A DNA stretch of 64,000 nucleotides, taken from NCBI RefSeq assembly GCF_005877905.1, contig NZ_SWDV01000037.1, positions 1 through 64,000 of the forward strand, written 5' to 3'. Origin of the DNA: Pseudomonas nicosulfuronedens. Its GTDB lineage: Bacteria; Pseudomonadota; Gammaproteobacteria; Pseudomonadales; Pseudomonadaceae. The notes below the pieces were generated by a model. The model was not told the origin of the DNA. It saw nothing but the letters and a program-made list of their open reading frames with translations, and ran no database searches. Positions 53,927 through 62,399 of the stretch are shown here, in pieces. A program made the position numbers and the translations under genes. Each line of letters starts with the position of its first letter. Position 1 is the first letter of the stretch.

Positions 53927-56308
53927 ATGAACGCTCTGAACAAGCATCAACAGGACAAGGCGACTTTCCTGGAACGCATCATCTTCACCCACCGGCCGTT
54001 CGTGATCATCGCGTGCCTGCTGGTGACCATTTTCCTCGGCTGGTCGGCTACGCAGGTGCGCCCATCCACCAGCTTCGAGAAGATGATCCCGCTGCAGCAC
54101 CCGTTCATCCAGAACATGCTGGAGCACCGCAACGACCTGGCCAACCTCGGCAACACCGTGCGCATCTCGGTGGAAGCGGTGAATGGCGACATCTTCACCA
54201 AGGAGTACATGGAGACGCTGCGGCAGATCCATGACGAGGTGTTCTACATCCCCGGCGTCGACCGCTCCGGCATGAAGTCGCTGTGGAGCCCGAGCGTGCG
54301 CTGGACCGAGGTGACCGAGGAAGGCTTCGCCGGAGGCGAAGTGATCCCGCAGACCTACGACGGTTCCGCCAAGGCCCTGGACCTGCTGCGCAACAACGTG
54401 CTCAAGTCCGGCCAGATCGGCCGCCTGGTGGCCAACAACTTCAAGTCGAGCATCGTCGACGTGCCGCTGCTGGAGGTCTACCCGGACCCGAAGGACCAGG
54501 GCAAGCTGATGAAGCTGGACTACCGCCAGTTCTCCCATGAGCTGGAAGAGAAGATCCGCGACAAGTACCAGCTGCAGAACCCCAACGTGAAGATCCACAT
54601 CACCGGCTTCGCCAAGAAGGTCGGTGACCTGATCGACGGCCTGCTGATGGTGGTCGGCTTCTTCGGCATCTGCTTCGTCATCACCCTGGTGCTGCTGCTG
54701 TGGTTCACCAAGTGCGTGCGCTCCACCATCGCCGTGCTGTCCACCACCCTGGTGGCGGTGATCTGGCAGCTGGGCCTGCTGCACATCATCGGCTTTGGGC
54801 TGGACCCGTACTCGATGCTGGTGCCGTTCCTCATCTTCGCCATCGGTATTTCCCACGGCGTGCAGAAGATCAACGGTATCGCCCTGCAGTCCAGTGACGC
54901 GGAGACCCCGCTGCTGGCCGCCCGCCGCACCTTCCGCCAGCTGTTCCTGCCGGGCATGATCGCGATCCTCGCGGACGCCGTCGGCTTCATCACCCTGCTG
55001 GTGATCGACATCGGCGTGATCCGCGAACTGGCCATCGGCGCCTCCATCGGCGTGGCGGTGATCGTGTTCACCAACCTGATCCTGCTGCCGGTTGCGATCT
55101 CCTACATCGGCATCAGCAAGAAGGCAGTGCAGCGCAGCAAGGAAGACGCCGTGCGCGACCATCCCTTCTGGCGTGCCCTGTCCAACTTCGCCAGCCCGTC
55201 CGTGGCGCCGATCTCCGTGGTCATCGCCCTGGCGATGTTCGCCGGCGGCCTGTGGCAGGGCCATCACCTGAAGATCGGCGACCTCGACCAGGGCGCGCCG
55301 GAACTGCGTCCGGACTCGCGCTACAACCTGGACAACGACTTCATCATCCGCAACTACTCGACCAGCTCCGACGTGCTGGTGGTGATGGTGGCGTCCGAAG
55401 CCGAAGGCTGCTCCACCCACAAGACCCTGTCCGCCATCGACGAGCTGGCCTGGCGCCTGGAGAACACCCAGGGCGTGCAGTCGGCCATCTCCCTGGTCAC
55501 TGTCTCCAAGCAGATGATCAAGGGCATGAACGAAGGCAACCTGAAGTGGGAGTCGCTGTCGCGCAACCAGGACGTGCTGAACAACTCCATCAGCCGCGCC
55601 GAAGGCCTGTTCAACAGCAACTGCTCGCTGGCGCCCCTGCTGGTGTTCCTCAACGACCACAAGGCCGAGACCCTCGACCGCGCGGTGGCGGTCGTGCAGG
55701 ACTTCGCCAAGGCCAACGAGAAGGATGACCTGAAGTTCAAGCTCGCCGCTGGTAACGCCGGTATCGAGGCCGCCACCAACGACGTGATCAAGCACTCGGA
55801 ACTGACCATCCTGATCCTGGTGTACATCTGCGTCGCGCTGATGTGCCTGATCACCTTCCGCTCCTTCGCCGCGACCCTGTGCATCGTGCTGCCGCTGATC
55901 CTCACCTCGGTGCTGGGCAACGCGCTGATGGCCACCCTGGGTATCGGCGTGAAAGTGGCGACCCTGCCGGTGATCGCACTGGGCGTGGGGATCGGCGTGG
56001 ACTACGGCATCTACATCTACACCCGCCTGGAGTCCTTCCTGCGCCAGGGCCTGTCCCTGCAGGAGGCCTACTACGAGACCCTGAAGTCCACGGGTAAAGC
56101 GGTGCTGTTCACCGGCCTGTGCCTGGCCATCGGCGTCGCCACCTGGATCTTCTCGGCGATCAAGTTCCAGGCCGACATGGGCCTGATGCTGACCTTCATG
56201 CTCCTCTGGAACATGTTCGGTGCGCTGTGGCTGCTGCCGGCACTGGCGCGCTTCCTGATCAATCCGGAGAAGGTGCGTCAGAAGAAGGCTTCGATCCTGG
56301 TTCACTGA
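53927..56308 (+). CDS. MMPL/RND-family inner-membrane transporter
   Basis: 793 residues with twelve predicted helices: one near residues 24-44, five at about 225-405, one at about 425-447, and five at about 625-770. These form two similar halves, each with a periplasmic domain. The second half carries GVGIGVDYGIYIYTRL with the Asp-Tyr pair of proton-driven MMPL/HpnN proteins. The first half has AIGISHGVQKING at the same place, without the Asp. The family moves lipids or hydrophobic molecules. There is no MFP or TolC partner, unlike drug-type RND pumps. GGGGAG precedes the ATG. It forms a unit with the YCF48 gene. Confidence 0.92.
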   Translation: MNALNKHQQDKATFLERIIFTHRPFVIIACLLVTIFLGWSATQVRPSTSFEKMIPLQHPFIQNMLEHRNDLANLGNTVRISVEAVNGDIFTKEYMETLRQIHDEVFYIPGVDRSGMKSLWSPSVRWTEVTEEGFAGGEVIPQTYDGSAKALDLLRNNVLKSGQIGRLVANNFKSSIVDVPLLEVYPDPKDQGKLMKLDYRQFSHELEEKIRDKYQLQNPNVKIHITGFAKKVGDLIDGLLMVVGFFGICFVITLVLLLWFTKCVRSTIAVLSTTLVAVIWQLGLLHIIGFGLDPYSMLVPFLIFAIGISHGVQKINGIALQSSDAETPLLAARRTFRQLFLPGMIAILADAVGFITLLVIDIGVIRELAIGASIGVAVIVFTNLILLPVAISYIGISKKAVQRSKEDAVRDHPFWRALSNFASPSVAPISVVIALAMFAGGLWQGHHLKIGDLDQGAPELRPDSRYNLDNDFIIRNYSTSSDVLVVMVASEAEGCSTHKTLSAIDELAWRLENTQGVQSAISLVTVSKQMIKGMNEGNLKWESLSRNQDVLNNSISRAEGLFNSNCSLAPLLVFLNDHKAETLDRAVAVVQDFAKANEKDDLKFKLAAGNAGIEAATNDVIKHSELTILILVYICVALMCLITFRSFAATLCIVLPLILTSVLGNALMATLGIGVKVATLPVIALGVGIGVDYGIYIYTRLESFLRQGLSLQEAYYETLKSTGKAVLFTGLCLAIGVATWIFSAIKFQADMGLMLTFMLLWNMFGALWLLPALARFLINPEKVRQKKASILVH

Positions 56309-56324
56309 TCGACGCTCAAGCCAT

Positions 56325-56355
56325 AAAAAACGCGGCCCTCGGGCCGCGTTTTTTT
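56325..56355 (+). terminator. Rho-independent terminator after the MMPL gene
   Basis: AAAAAACGCGGCCC, TC, GGGCCGCG followed by seven T (56349-56355). It can also work from the minus strand for the convergent cyclase gene. Confidence 0.95.
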
Positions 56356-56363
56356 ATGCTCTT

Positions 56364-56432
56364 CGTAGGAGCGAGCTTGCTCGCGAACAGCATCGCGCAG
56401 GAGCCTGGTTCGCGAGCAAGCTCGCTCCTACA
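56364..56432. repeat. REP pair (REPIN)
   Basis: REP copies 56364-56387 and 56409-56432 with the GCGAA ends facing inward, 21 bases apart. It lies between the convergent MMPL and cyclase genes. Confidence 0.92.
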
Positions 56433-56452
56433 GGTTCTGCCGCCGTTCTGGC

Positions 56453-57250
56453 TTAAGGCAGGATCGCAAACACCCGCGCCGGGAAGCCGGTGCCTTCGGC
56501 TATCTTCGGGAAGCTCACCACCGCCAGCGCGCCGGCTTCGGGCACCTTGTCGAGGTTGGCGAGCAGTTCGATCTGGTAGTGGTTGGTGCCCAGGATGTAG
56601 GACTCCAGCGAGTAATCGTCCTTGCTGGTGGCGATGCCCGGATCGGTGTCGGTGGTCTCGTGGCCGGAGGCGGTGATCTTGCGCGTCTCGTAGAGGTACA
56701 CCAGCGCTTCCTTGCTCCAACCCGGATAGTGCGCCACGCCCTTGGCGTCCTGGTTCTGCATCTTCGCCTGGTCCGGCCAGCGCTGCGACCAGTCGGTGCG
56801 CAACGCTGCGAAGGAGCCTTCCGGTACTGCCCCGTGCTTGGCCTCCCAGGCCTTCACATCGACGAGGGTGAGCACGTAGTCCGGGTTCTTCGCCACCTGC
56901 TCGTGGATGTCGAACACCACCAGTGGCAGGAACTGCTCCTTCACCTCCAACTGGTCGACGCTGCGCAGGCCCTTGTGGAAGTGCACCGGCGGGTCGACGT
57001 GGGTACCCCATTGGCCAACGTGGCTGTACAACTCCACCTGGAAACCGTCCTTGTCCACGGTATAGAGCGTCTTGCGACCCATCGGCTCGAAGCCTTTCCA
57101 GTGCGGCGTGTTGCTGTCGAATGAGTGGGTCAGGTCGACCCAGTCATGCTGCTTGAGGCTGGCGTAGGTGTCCCACAGGCCGGGCTGGGCGGCCTGGCTC
57201 GCGGCAGGCAACAAGGCAGCGGCGAAGAGCAGGGCGGGAAGGCGTTGCAT
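56453..57250 (-). CDS. Exported cyclase-family (kynurenine-formamidase-like) hydrolase
   Basis: 265 residues with a signal peptide cut near SQA (about residue 20). The metal-binding motif of the cyclase/KynB fold is complete: WGTHVDPPVHFHKG (81-94) with His84, Asp86 and His90. A later ASGHETTDTDPG holds the second His/Glu. Family members hydrolyse amides, lactones or cyclic diketones. An exported form is unusual next to cytoplasmic KynB. It is divergent from the AhpD-like gene with 112 bases between. Confidence 0.88.
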   Translation of the reverse strand: MQRLPALLFAAALLPAASQAAQPGLWDTYASLKQHDWVDLTHSFDSNTPHWKGFEPMGRKTLYTVDKDGFQVELYSHVGQWGTHVDPPVHFHKGLRSVDQLEVKEQFLPLVVFDIHEQVAKNPDYVLTLVDVKAWEAKHGAVPEGSFAALRTDWSQRWPDQAKMQNQDAKGVAHYPGWSKEALVYLYETRKITASGHETTDTDPGIATSKDDYSLESYILGTNHYQIELLANLDKVPEAGALAVVSFPKIAEGTGFPARVFAILP

Positions 57251-57362
57251 GGGTCTGATTCCTTGACGGGGATGGGAGAAAGCGCCTTATCTTTCTCCAT
57301 CGCCCGTTCCGTCATCCAATTCTGAATTCTGCTTTTCTTATTCCCTTTCGTTAGGAGACCCC

Positions 57363-57779
57363 ATGTCCTTCCAGCTCATCGAGTACGCCGAAGCCAGCCC
57401 TGAAGTCCGTGCCGTCTATGAGGACATCATGGCGACCCGCAAGATCGACTGGGTGAACAACTTCTGGAAGGCTCTGGCCAACCACCCGCAGACCCTGAAG
57501 CGCACCTGGGAAAGCCTCAAGGAAGTCATGGGGCCGGGACAGCTCGACCCGTTGATGAAGGAGCTGATCTACGTCGCCGTCAGCGTCACCAACAACTGCA
57601 ACTACTGCATCGGCTCCCACGGTGCGGCGGCGCGCAAGGCCGGGATGGACGACAGCATGCTCGGCGAGTTGATGGCGGTGGTGGCCATGGCCAACGAGAC
57701 CAACCGACTCGCCATTGGCTACCAGGTGCCGCTGGACGATGTGTTCAAGGGCGCGGCGATGGAGAGCAGCGGCAGCTGA
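57363..57779 (+). CDS. Carboxymuconolactone decarboxylase/AhpD-like protein
   Basis: 138 residues, all helical. The AhpD-type redox site is NCNYCIGSH (78-86) with Cys79, Cys82 and His86, which fits peroxidase or disulfide chemistry better than lactone decarboxylation. GTTAGGAGACCCC gives a good ribosome site for ATG 57363. It is monocistronic and divergent from the exported cyclase gene. A REP pair follows. Confidence 0.88.
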   Translation: MSFQLIEYAEASPEVRAVYEDIMATRKIDWVNNFWKALANHPQTLKRTWESLKEVMGPGQLDPLMKELIYVAVSVTNNCNYCIGSHGAAARKAGMDDSMLGELMAVVAMANETNRLAIGYQVPLDDVFKGAAMESSGS

Positions 57780-57784
57780 GACTG

Positions 57785-57852
57785 TTCGCGAGCAAGCTCG
57801 CTCCTACAAAAACGCACCGGCGCGGCTCTGTAGGAGCGAGCTTGCTCGCGAA
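57785..57852. repeat. REP pair (REPIN)
   Basis: REP copies 57785-57808 and 57829-57852 with CTACA ends facing inward, 20 bases apart, as in the pair at 32833. It separates the AhpD-like gene from the convergent hydrolase gene. Confidence 0.92.
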
Positions 57853-57872
57853 CCTGGACCGGCGACGGATTC

Positions 57873-58958
57873 TCAGGGCGCTGGCGTGGACAAGCGCAGG
57901 ATCGCCTTCACTGGCGTTCCGTCGCTCCAGCGACCCATGGACAGCTGCGCCGGCCCGCCGCCCAGGGCGTAATCGCGGTCCTGGCCATGGAAGGCTGCAT
58001 CGCACAGCGCGTCGAACAGCTTCCACGGTCCGAACCAGTCCATCGCATCGGTCGCCAGCGCGTTGTGCGCCGAGGGCTGCCCCTGCTTGAGCCGCTGCTT
58101 CACTCGTTCCTGCACGCGATTGAGCAGCCAGCTGGAAGAGTCGCTGGGCGGGTAGCGCGGATCGAAGCGCGGCGCGGTCGGAGCCGCGTGGTTGGCCAGC
58201 AGAGGCGGGCTGCCGTGGCGGTCACTGCGCAGCAGGAGCAGGTCCTTGTCGCGCGGCGCGATCTGGGTACTTTCTCCGTAGATGCGTCGCGCGTCATCGC
58301 AGCCGGCGCGTTCGTCCTCGTCACCACACACAGCCAGCAGCAAGGTGCCGGCGGGAATGTTCGCCAGCGGCTCCAACGGCACCTGCCGCCAGCGCGGGCC
58401 GCTGCTCTTGCCCGGCTCAACCGCCATCAGCGCCCGAGGCCTCGGTACACCCAGCCGTTGCCAGGAGGCTGCCAAGCCGCTGGCGATCAGCCCACCCGCC
58501 GAATGGCCGACATAGGCGACGTGCTCCAGTTCTGGCCTCACCTCCAGCTTGCCCGCCTGCAGATCGGCGAGGGCGCGGCGCACGGAGTCGGCCGCATTGG
58601 GCAGGAACTCCGCCGCCGGCGTCTTCAGCGTCGCCTGGTAGCGCGGGTAGATGAGGATGGCGCCGCGTCGGACGATGTGCTCGATCCAGGCGCGGTAGAG
58701 GTCGGGTTGCATGACGCTCCAGCCGTGGGTGAAGACCACGATGGGAGCGCTGGACGGTACGGGCCGGTCCGGGGTGAAGACCCAGTATTCGTTGCCTTCG
58801 GTGGTGAAGTGCCACTGACGCACGTCGGCGTGGGCGTAGTTCGATCCGCCGGGACCCTGTAGTGGCTGGGTTGGCGGCAGGATGTCGGCCGCAGACAGCG
58901 CATTGGAAATCAGCAGCAGGCCGGCGGCCAGCGCCGGAATCAGCCGTTGGGCGGACAT
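57873..58958 (-). CDS. Exported alpha/beta hydrolase
   Basis: 361 residues from ATG 58958, with AGAGG upstream in the reading direction. The signal peptide runs to about residue 24 (LLLISNALSAA). The nucleophile is Ser153 in VGHSAGGLIA and the oxyanion segment VVFTHGWSV is at about 74-82. It resembles the dienelactone-hydrolase/chlorophyllase/PET-hydrolase-like group; the substrate is unknown. The frame continues upstream as a shadow of BatD and is not used. It lies 37 bases downstream of the BatD stop on the same strand, so it may be read through from the Bat operon. Confidence 0.87.
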   Translation of the reverse strand: MSAQRLIPALAAGLLLISNALSAADILPPTQPLQGPGGSNYAHADVRQWHFTTEGNEYWVFTPDRPVPSSAPIVVFTHGWSVMQPDLYRAWIEHIVRRGAILIYPRYQATLKTPAAEFLPNAADSVRRALADLQAGKLEVRPELEHVAYVGHSAGGLIASGLAASWQRLGVPRPRALMAVEPGKSSGPRWRQVPLEPLANIPAGTLLLAVCGDEDERAGCDDARRIYGESTQIAPRDKDLLLLRSDRHGSPPLLANHAAPTAPRFDPRYPPSDSSSWLLNRVQERVKQRLKQGQPSAHNALATDAMDWFGPWKLFDALCDAAFHGQDRDYALGGGPAQLSMGRWSDGTPVKAILRLSTPAP

Positions 58959-58995
58959 GGAGGCACCTCTGGCGGAGATGCAACCAGCATAGCTG

Positions 58996-60642
58996 TCAAC
59001 GTGGATAGAGCGGCGGCAGGCTGCTGGCTTCCGCTGCCGGCGGTGCATCCGGATCGGCACCGGGCAGGGTGCGAATGGCGCGCCAGAGGTCTTCGCCCTG
59101 CCAGTTGCGACCGCCCTCGCTGTCGCTGTAGAGCGCACCGTTGAGGCCGTCCAGCGCGTCTGACAAGGGCACGAAGCGCGCCGCCATGTCGGCCAGGGTT
59201 TCCGGCTGCTGGCGGGCCCAGGCATCCAGCGCCTGGCGGGTGGCATGGGAGTCGTTGGCCTGGCAGGCGCGGCGCAGTTCGTCGAGCAGCGTGCGGGTAC
59301 TCGGCCCCGCTTGCGCCACACGGATCACAGCCGGCTGGCTGCGGGCACGCCACCACAGGCCGAAGCCGAGCAGGGTGGTCAGGCTGAGCAGCGCGCAGGC
59401 GAGTTGCCAGGGCCACAGCAGCGCATCGCTGATGACCGTTTCGCCGGGGGCGGCAGGAGGCTCGGCGTGCTCTTCCAATTGCGAGTTGGCGGCGACCTGC
59501 AGCGTGCGCGCCGGCAGGCTGGTGCGCTCGACGCGGCGCTCCTGGGTGTTCCACCAGACGATTTCCACCGGCGGAAGCTCCACGGGGCCGGCCTTGTCGG
59601 CGATCAGAGCCTCGCGTTCCTCGCGACTGCCGATCATGCCCTGGTCACTGCTTTCGTTGGCCAGTTGCGGCTGGTCCGGGTAGTGGCGCAGGCCTTCGGG
59701 AAGAGGGATCGGCAATGGTGGTAGCTGGGCGCCGGAAAGGCCCTCCACGCGCAGCATGATGTTGCGGGTCAGCGCCTCGCCGGCCTTGGCTTCCTCCGGC
59801 TGCGGGCTCCAGGTCTCGGTCAGGCTGAGCGAGCGGGCGGGCAGCCAGGGTGCGTCCTTCGGATAGTCGGCGGGCTTGGGATCGATCTGCAGCGGGATGC
59901 TCGGTGAGGTGACCAGCACCTGCTTGCCTGGCTGCGGGCCGAACGGGTTGAGGTCATCGCTGTTGCGGCGCTGGGCCACCTGGGTGGCCTTGAAGGTCTG
60001 GCCGGGTATCTCCAGGTCGCCGCTCTTCTGCGGGAAGATCGCGTAGCGCACTTCGATCACGCCGTGGCGAACGCCGTTGATGTCCTTCTCGTAGGTACGC
60101 GGTTCGCCCAATTGTTCGACGCGGGCGTCGTTCATGCGCAACGGGCTGAGGCTGCTGTCGTCGTACAGCGATACCGAGTGGTAGATGCGAAGGGTGAGGA
60201 TCACCTGGGCCTGCACCCAGCTTTCCTCGCGGTCGACGCTGGCGTCGATGAACACCGGGGCGAGCTTCTGGCCTTCTGCGCTGTCTTCGGCCTTGAGCAC
60301 GTCGAGGCTGATCGGTTCGCTGGCGTTGCCGCCTAGATGGATCGGGGGGATTTCCACCTTGCCTTCGTTGCGCGGCTGCAGGGTGATGATCCAGCGCGTG
60401 GTGGCCTGGGCCTTGCCGTTGAGTGTGGTGAGGCGGTTGACCTGGCGAGTGCCGAGCACCACGAACTGATCGTCCAGCGGTTTCAGGTCGGGTTTGCCGA
60501 ACAGCGTGGGGTCGTCGGACTCCAGCGTCAGTTCGACGCTCTCGCCGGCCGTCAGGCGCGCACGGTCGACGCTGGCGGTGAAGCTGGCCTCGGCGCGGAA
60601 GGCGGCGAGGCAGAGCAGGGTCAGGCAAATCAGCCTTTTCAT
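58996..60642 (-). CDS. BatD-family (BatD/aerotolerance) protein
   Basis: 548 residues. It has a signal peptide to about residue 19 (CLAAFRAEA). Repeated immunoglobulin-like beta domains start SFTASVDRARLTAGESVELTL and contain the family block ESWVQAQVILTLRIYHS. A membrane helix near residue 440 precedes a short cytoplasmic tail. BatD proteins work with the MoxR-DUF58-BatA-BatB set in stress tolerance; the exact role is unsettled. It overlaps the BatB/C gene by four bases and is the last Bat gene. Confidence 0.9.
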   Translation of the reverse strand: MKRLICLTLLCLAAFRAEASFTASVDRARLTAGESVELTLESDDPTLFGKPDLKPLDDQFVVLGTRQVNRLTTLNGKAQATTRWIITLQPRNEGKVEIPPIHLGGNASEPISLDVLKAEDSAEGQKLAPVFIDASVDREESWVQAQVILTLRIYHSVSLYDDSSLSPLRMNDARVEQLGEPRTYEKDINGVRHGVIEVRYAIFPQKSGDLEIPGQTFKATQVAQRRNSDDLNPFGPQPGKQVLVTSPSIPLQIDPKPADYPKDAPWLPARSLSLTETWSPQPEEAKAGEALTRNIMLRVEGLSGAQLPPLPIPLPEGLRHYPDQPQLANESSDQGMIGSREEREALIADKAGPVELPPVEIVWWNTQERRVERTSLPARTLQVAANSQLEEHAEPPAAPGETVISDALLWPWQLACALLSLTTLLGFGLWWRARSQPAVIRVAQAGPSTRTLLDELRRACQANDSHATRQALDAWARQQPETLADMAARFVPLSDALDGLNGALYSDSEGGRNWQGEDLWRAIRTLPGADPDAPPAAEASSLPPLYPR

Positions 60643-62399
60643 GGGTTGGGTTCCTGGCGCTGCTGCTGTTGCTGGTACCAGAACTTGCGGCGCAACAGCT
60701 CGGACGGATCGTCGGGAATCTGCCGCAGCCACTGTTCCAGGGCCTGACGGCGCTCGTCTCCCAGTGGACCGGCATCTTCCGGGTTGGTTTCCTGTTCTTC
60801 GCGGGTGTTCTCGCCGGGCTTGTCGCTCTGGCTGGCGGAGGGACGGTCGGCTTCCTGCGAAGGATTCTTCGCCGCCGGTGCTGGCTGCGAGTCGCGCTCG
60901 GACGAGTGCTCTTCCTCGTGCTGCTGGTCCTGCGGCTTGGCGGCCTGGGGATCGCTGCTCTGGGCGGGTTCCTGGTTCTGCTGCGGTGGCTGGTCGGTAC
61001 CGTCGCCAGCGGGGTTCTCCTTGCGCTGGCGCAGCAGGTCTTCGAGCAACGCCTTGTTGCGCTTGGCGACGTCCAGCTCGGGGTCGCGCTCCAGTGCCTG
61101 ATCGTAGGCGTCGATGGCCGCTTCCAGTTCGTTCTGTTTTGCCAGGGCATTGCCGCGGTTGTAGTGATCGGCTGCCGCGTCGCCCTGGGCGAAGGCCTGG
61201 GCGGCGTCGACATAGTCGCCGGCGCGATACAACGCCAGGCCTTTCCAGCGGAAATCGTCGAAACGCTCGGCAGCTTCGGCAGGGCGCGCGGCGTCGAGCA
61301 GACGCTGGCCCTGCTGGTCCGGCCGCAGCCAGAGGTCGCTGAACTCGAAGGCATTGGCATCCTGCGGCGGCGCCCACAGCAGCGGCAGCAACAGCGGGAG
61401 GCTGAACAACCAGCCGCGACGGCCGGCACAGGCAGCCAGCAGCAGTAACGGCAACAGCAGCCAGTAGCCCTGGTCGGCCCAGCGTTGCAGGCGCAGCAGG
61501 GCATCCTCTTCGCTCACCTGCAGGCCCTGGGTGCTGTCCAGCAGACCGAGCGAACGCAGGTCGCTGCTGCTGGCGCGCAGGCGCTGGAAGCGTCCGCCCA
61601 TGTCGGTGGCGAACGCGCGCAGCGAGCCTTCGTCGAGGCGCGGCACCAGGATGTTGCCCTGGTCATCCTTGAGGAAGGTCCCGTCTTCCTGGGCGATGGG
61701 CGCGCCGCCAGGGGTGCCGACGGCGAGCAGCAGCAGATCCTTGCCCTTGCCTTTGAGCGCCTGGCGGATGCCCTGGCGCTCGCGGGCGTCCAGTGCGCTG
61801 GTGATCAGCAGGATTCGGCCGTTGCCCTCAGCGCCGTTGTCCAGCAGACGGCGCGCCTGGGCCACGGCAAGGTCGGCGCGCTCCCCTGGTTCGGGCATGA
61901 TCGACGGTTTGAGGGCGTCGAGCAGGTTGCGCGCGGTGCCCAGGTCATTGGACAGCGGCACCAGCGTGTGGGCGCTGCCGGCGTAGACGACGATGGCGGT
62001 CTGTGCGTCGCTGCGGCTCTGCAGCAGGTCGAGCAGTTTGTGCCGGGCCTGCTCCAGACGGGTCGGCTTGAGGTCGGTGGCGAGCATCTGCGGAGTGAGT
62101 TCCAGCACCACCACCAGCGGGTCGCTGCGCTCCAGGGTCGGTTGTTCAACCTGCTCCCAGCTCGGGCCAAGCAGCGCGAGCACGGCCAGCAGCCAGGCAA
62201 TACCGAGGTAGATCCACGGGCGGCGCTCATGGCGACCGTTGCCGCCGGACAGCAACCACGGATGGAAGGCCTGGGGCAGCAGCAATTGCCAGCGGCCGGC
62301 TCGGCGCTCGCGATGCCAGAGCTTCCACAGCAGCCAGCCGAGCGGCAGCAGCAGGATCAGCCACAGCGGGTGCAGCAGGTGCGGCCAGAGGTGGCTCAT
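60639..62399 (-). CDS. BatB/BatC fusion: membrane VWA domain plus TPR domain
   Basis: 586 residues. There are two N-terminal helices (about 8-25 and 62-78), a VWA domain at about 92-290, helices at about 315-355, and one or two TPR motifs (about 385-445, DHYNRGNALAKQNELEAAIDAY). A Gln/Glu/Pro-rich disordered tail follows. The VWA metal site is altered: where BatA has DVSGS, this protein has ELTPQ (Glu100, Thr102, Gln104), so divalent-metal binding is doubtful. ATG 62399 overlaps the BatA stop. Confidence 0.9.
   Translation of the reverse strand: MSHLWPHLLHPLWLILLLPLGWLLWKLWHRERRAGRWQLLLPQAFHPWLLSGGNGRHERRPWIYLGIAWLLAVLALLGPSWEQVEQPTLERSDPLVVVLELTPQMLATDLKPTRLEQARHKLLDLLQSRSDAQTAIVVYAGSAHTLVPLSNDLGTARNLLDALKPSIMPEPGERADLAVAQARRLLDNGAEGNGRILLITSALDARERQGIRQALKGKGKDLLLLAVGTPGGAPIAQEDGTFLKDDQGNILVPRLDEGSLRAFATDMGGRFQRLRASSSDLRSLGLLDSTQGLQVSEEDALLRLQRWADQGYWLLLPLLLLAACAGRRGWLFSLPLLLPLLWAPPQDANAFEFSDLWLRPDQQGQRLLDAARPAEAAERFDDFRWKGLALYRAGDYVDAAQAFAQGDAAADHYNRGNALAKQNELEAAIDAYDQALERDPELDVAKRNKALLEDLLRQRKENPAGDGTDQPPQQNQEPAQSSDPQAAKPQDQQHEEEHSSERDSQPAPAAKNPSQEADRPSASQSDKPGENTREEQETNPEDAGPLGDERRQALEQWLRQIPDDPSELLRRKFWYQQQQQRQEPNP

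Noticed and set aside
53585-56305. 906-residue ORF antisense to the MMPL transporter
   Set aside because: His/Asp/Gln-rich mirror of a membrane-protein gene; no start signal.
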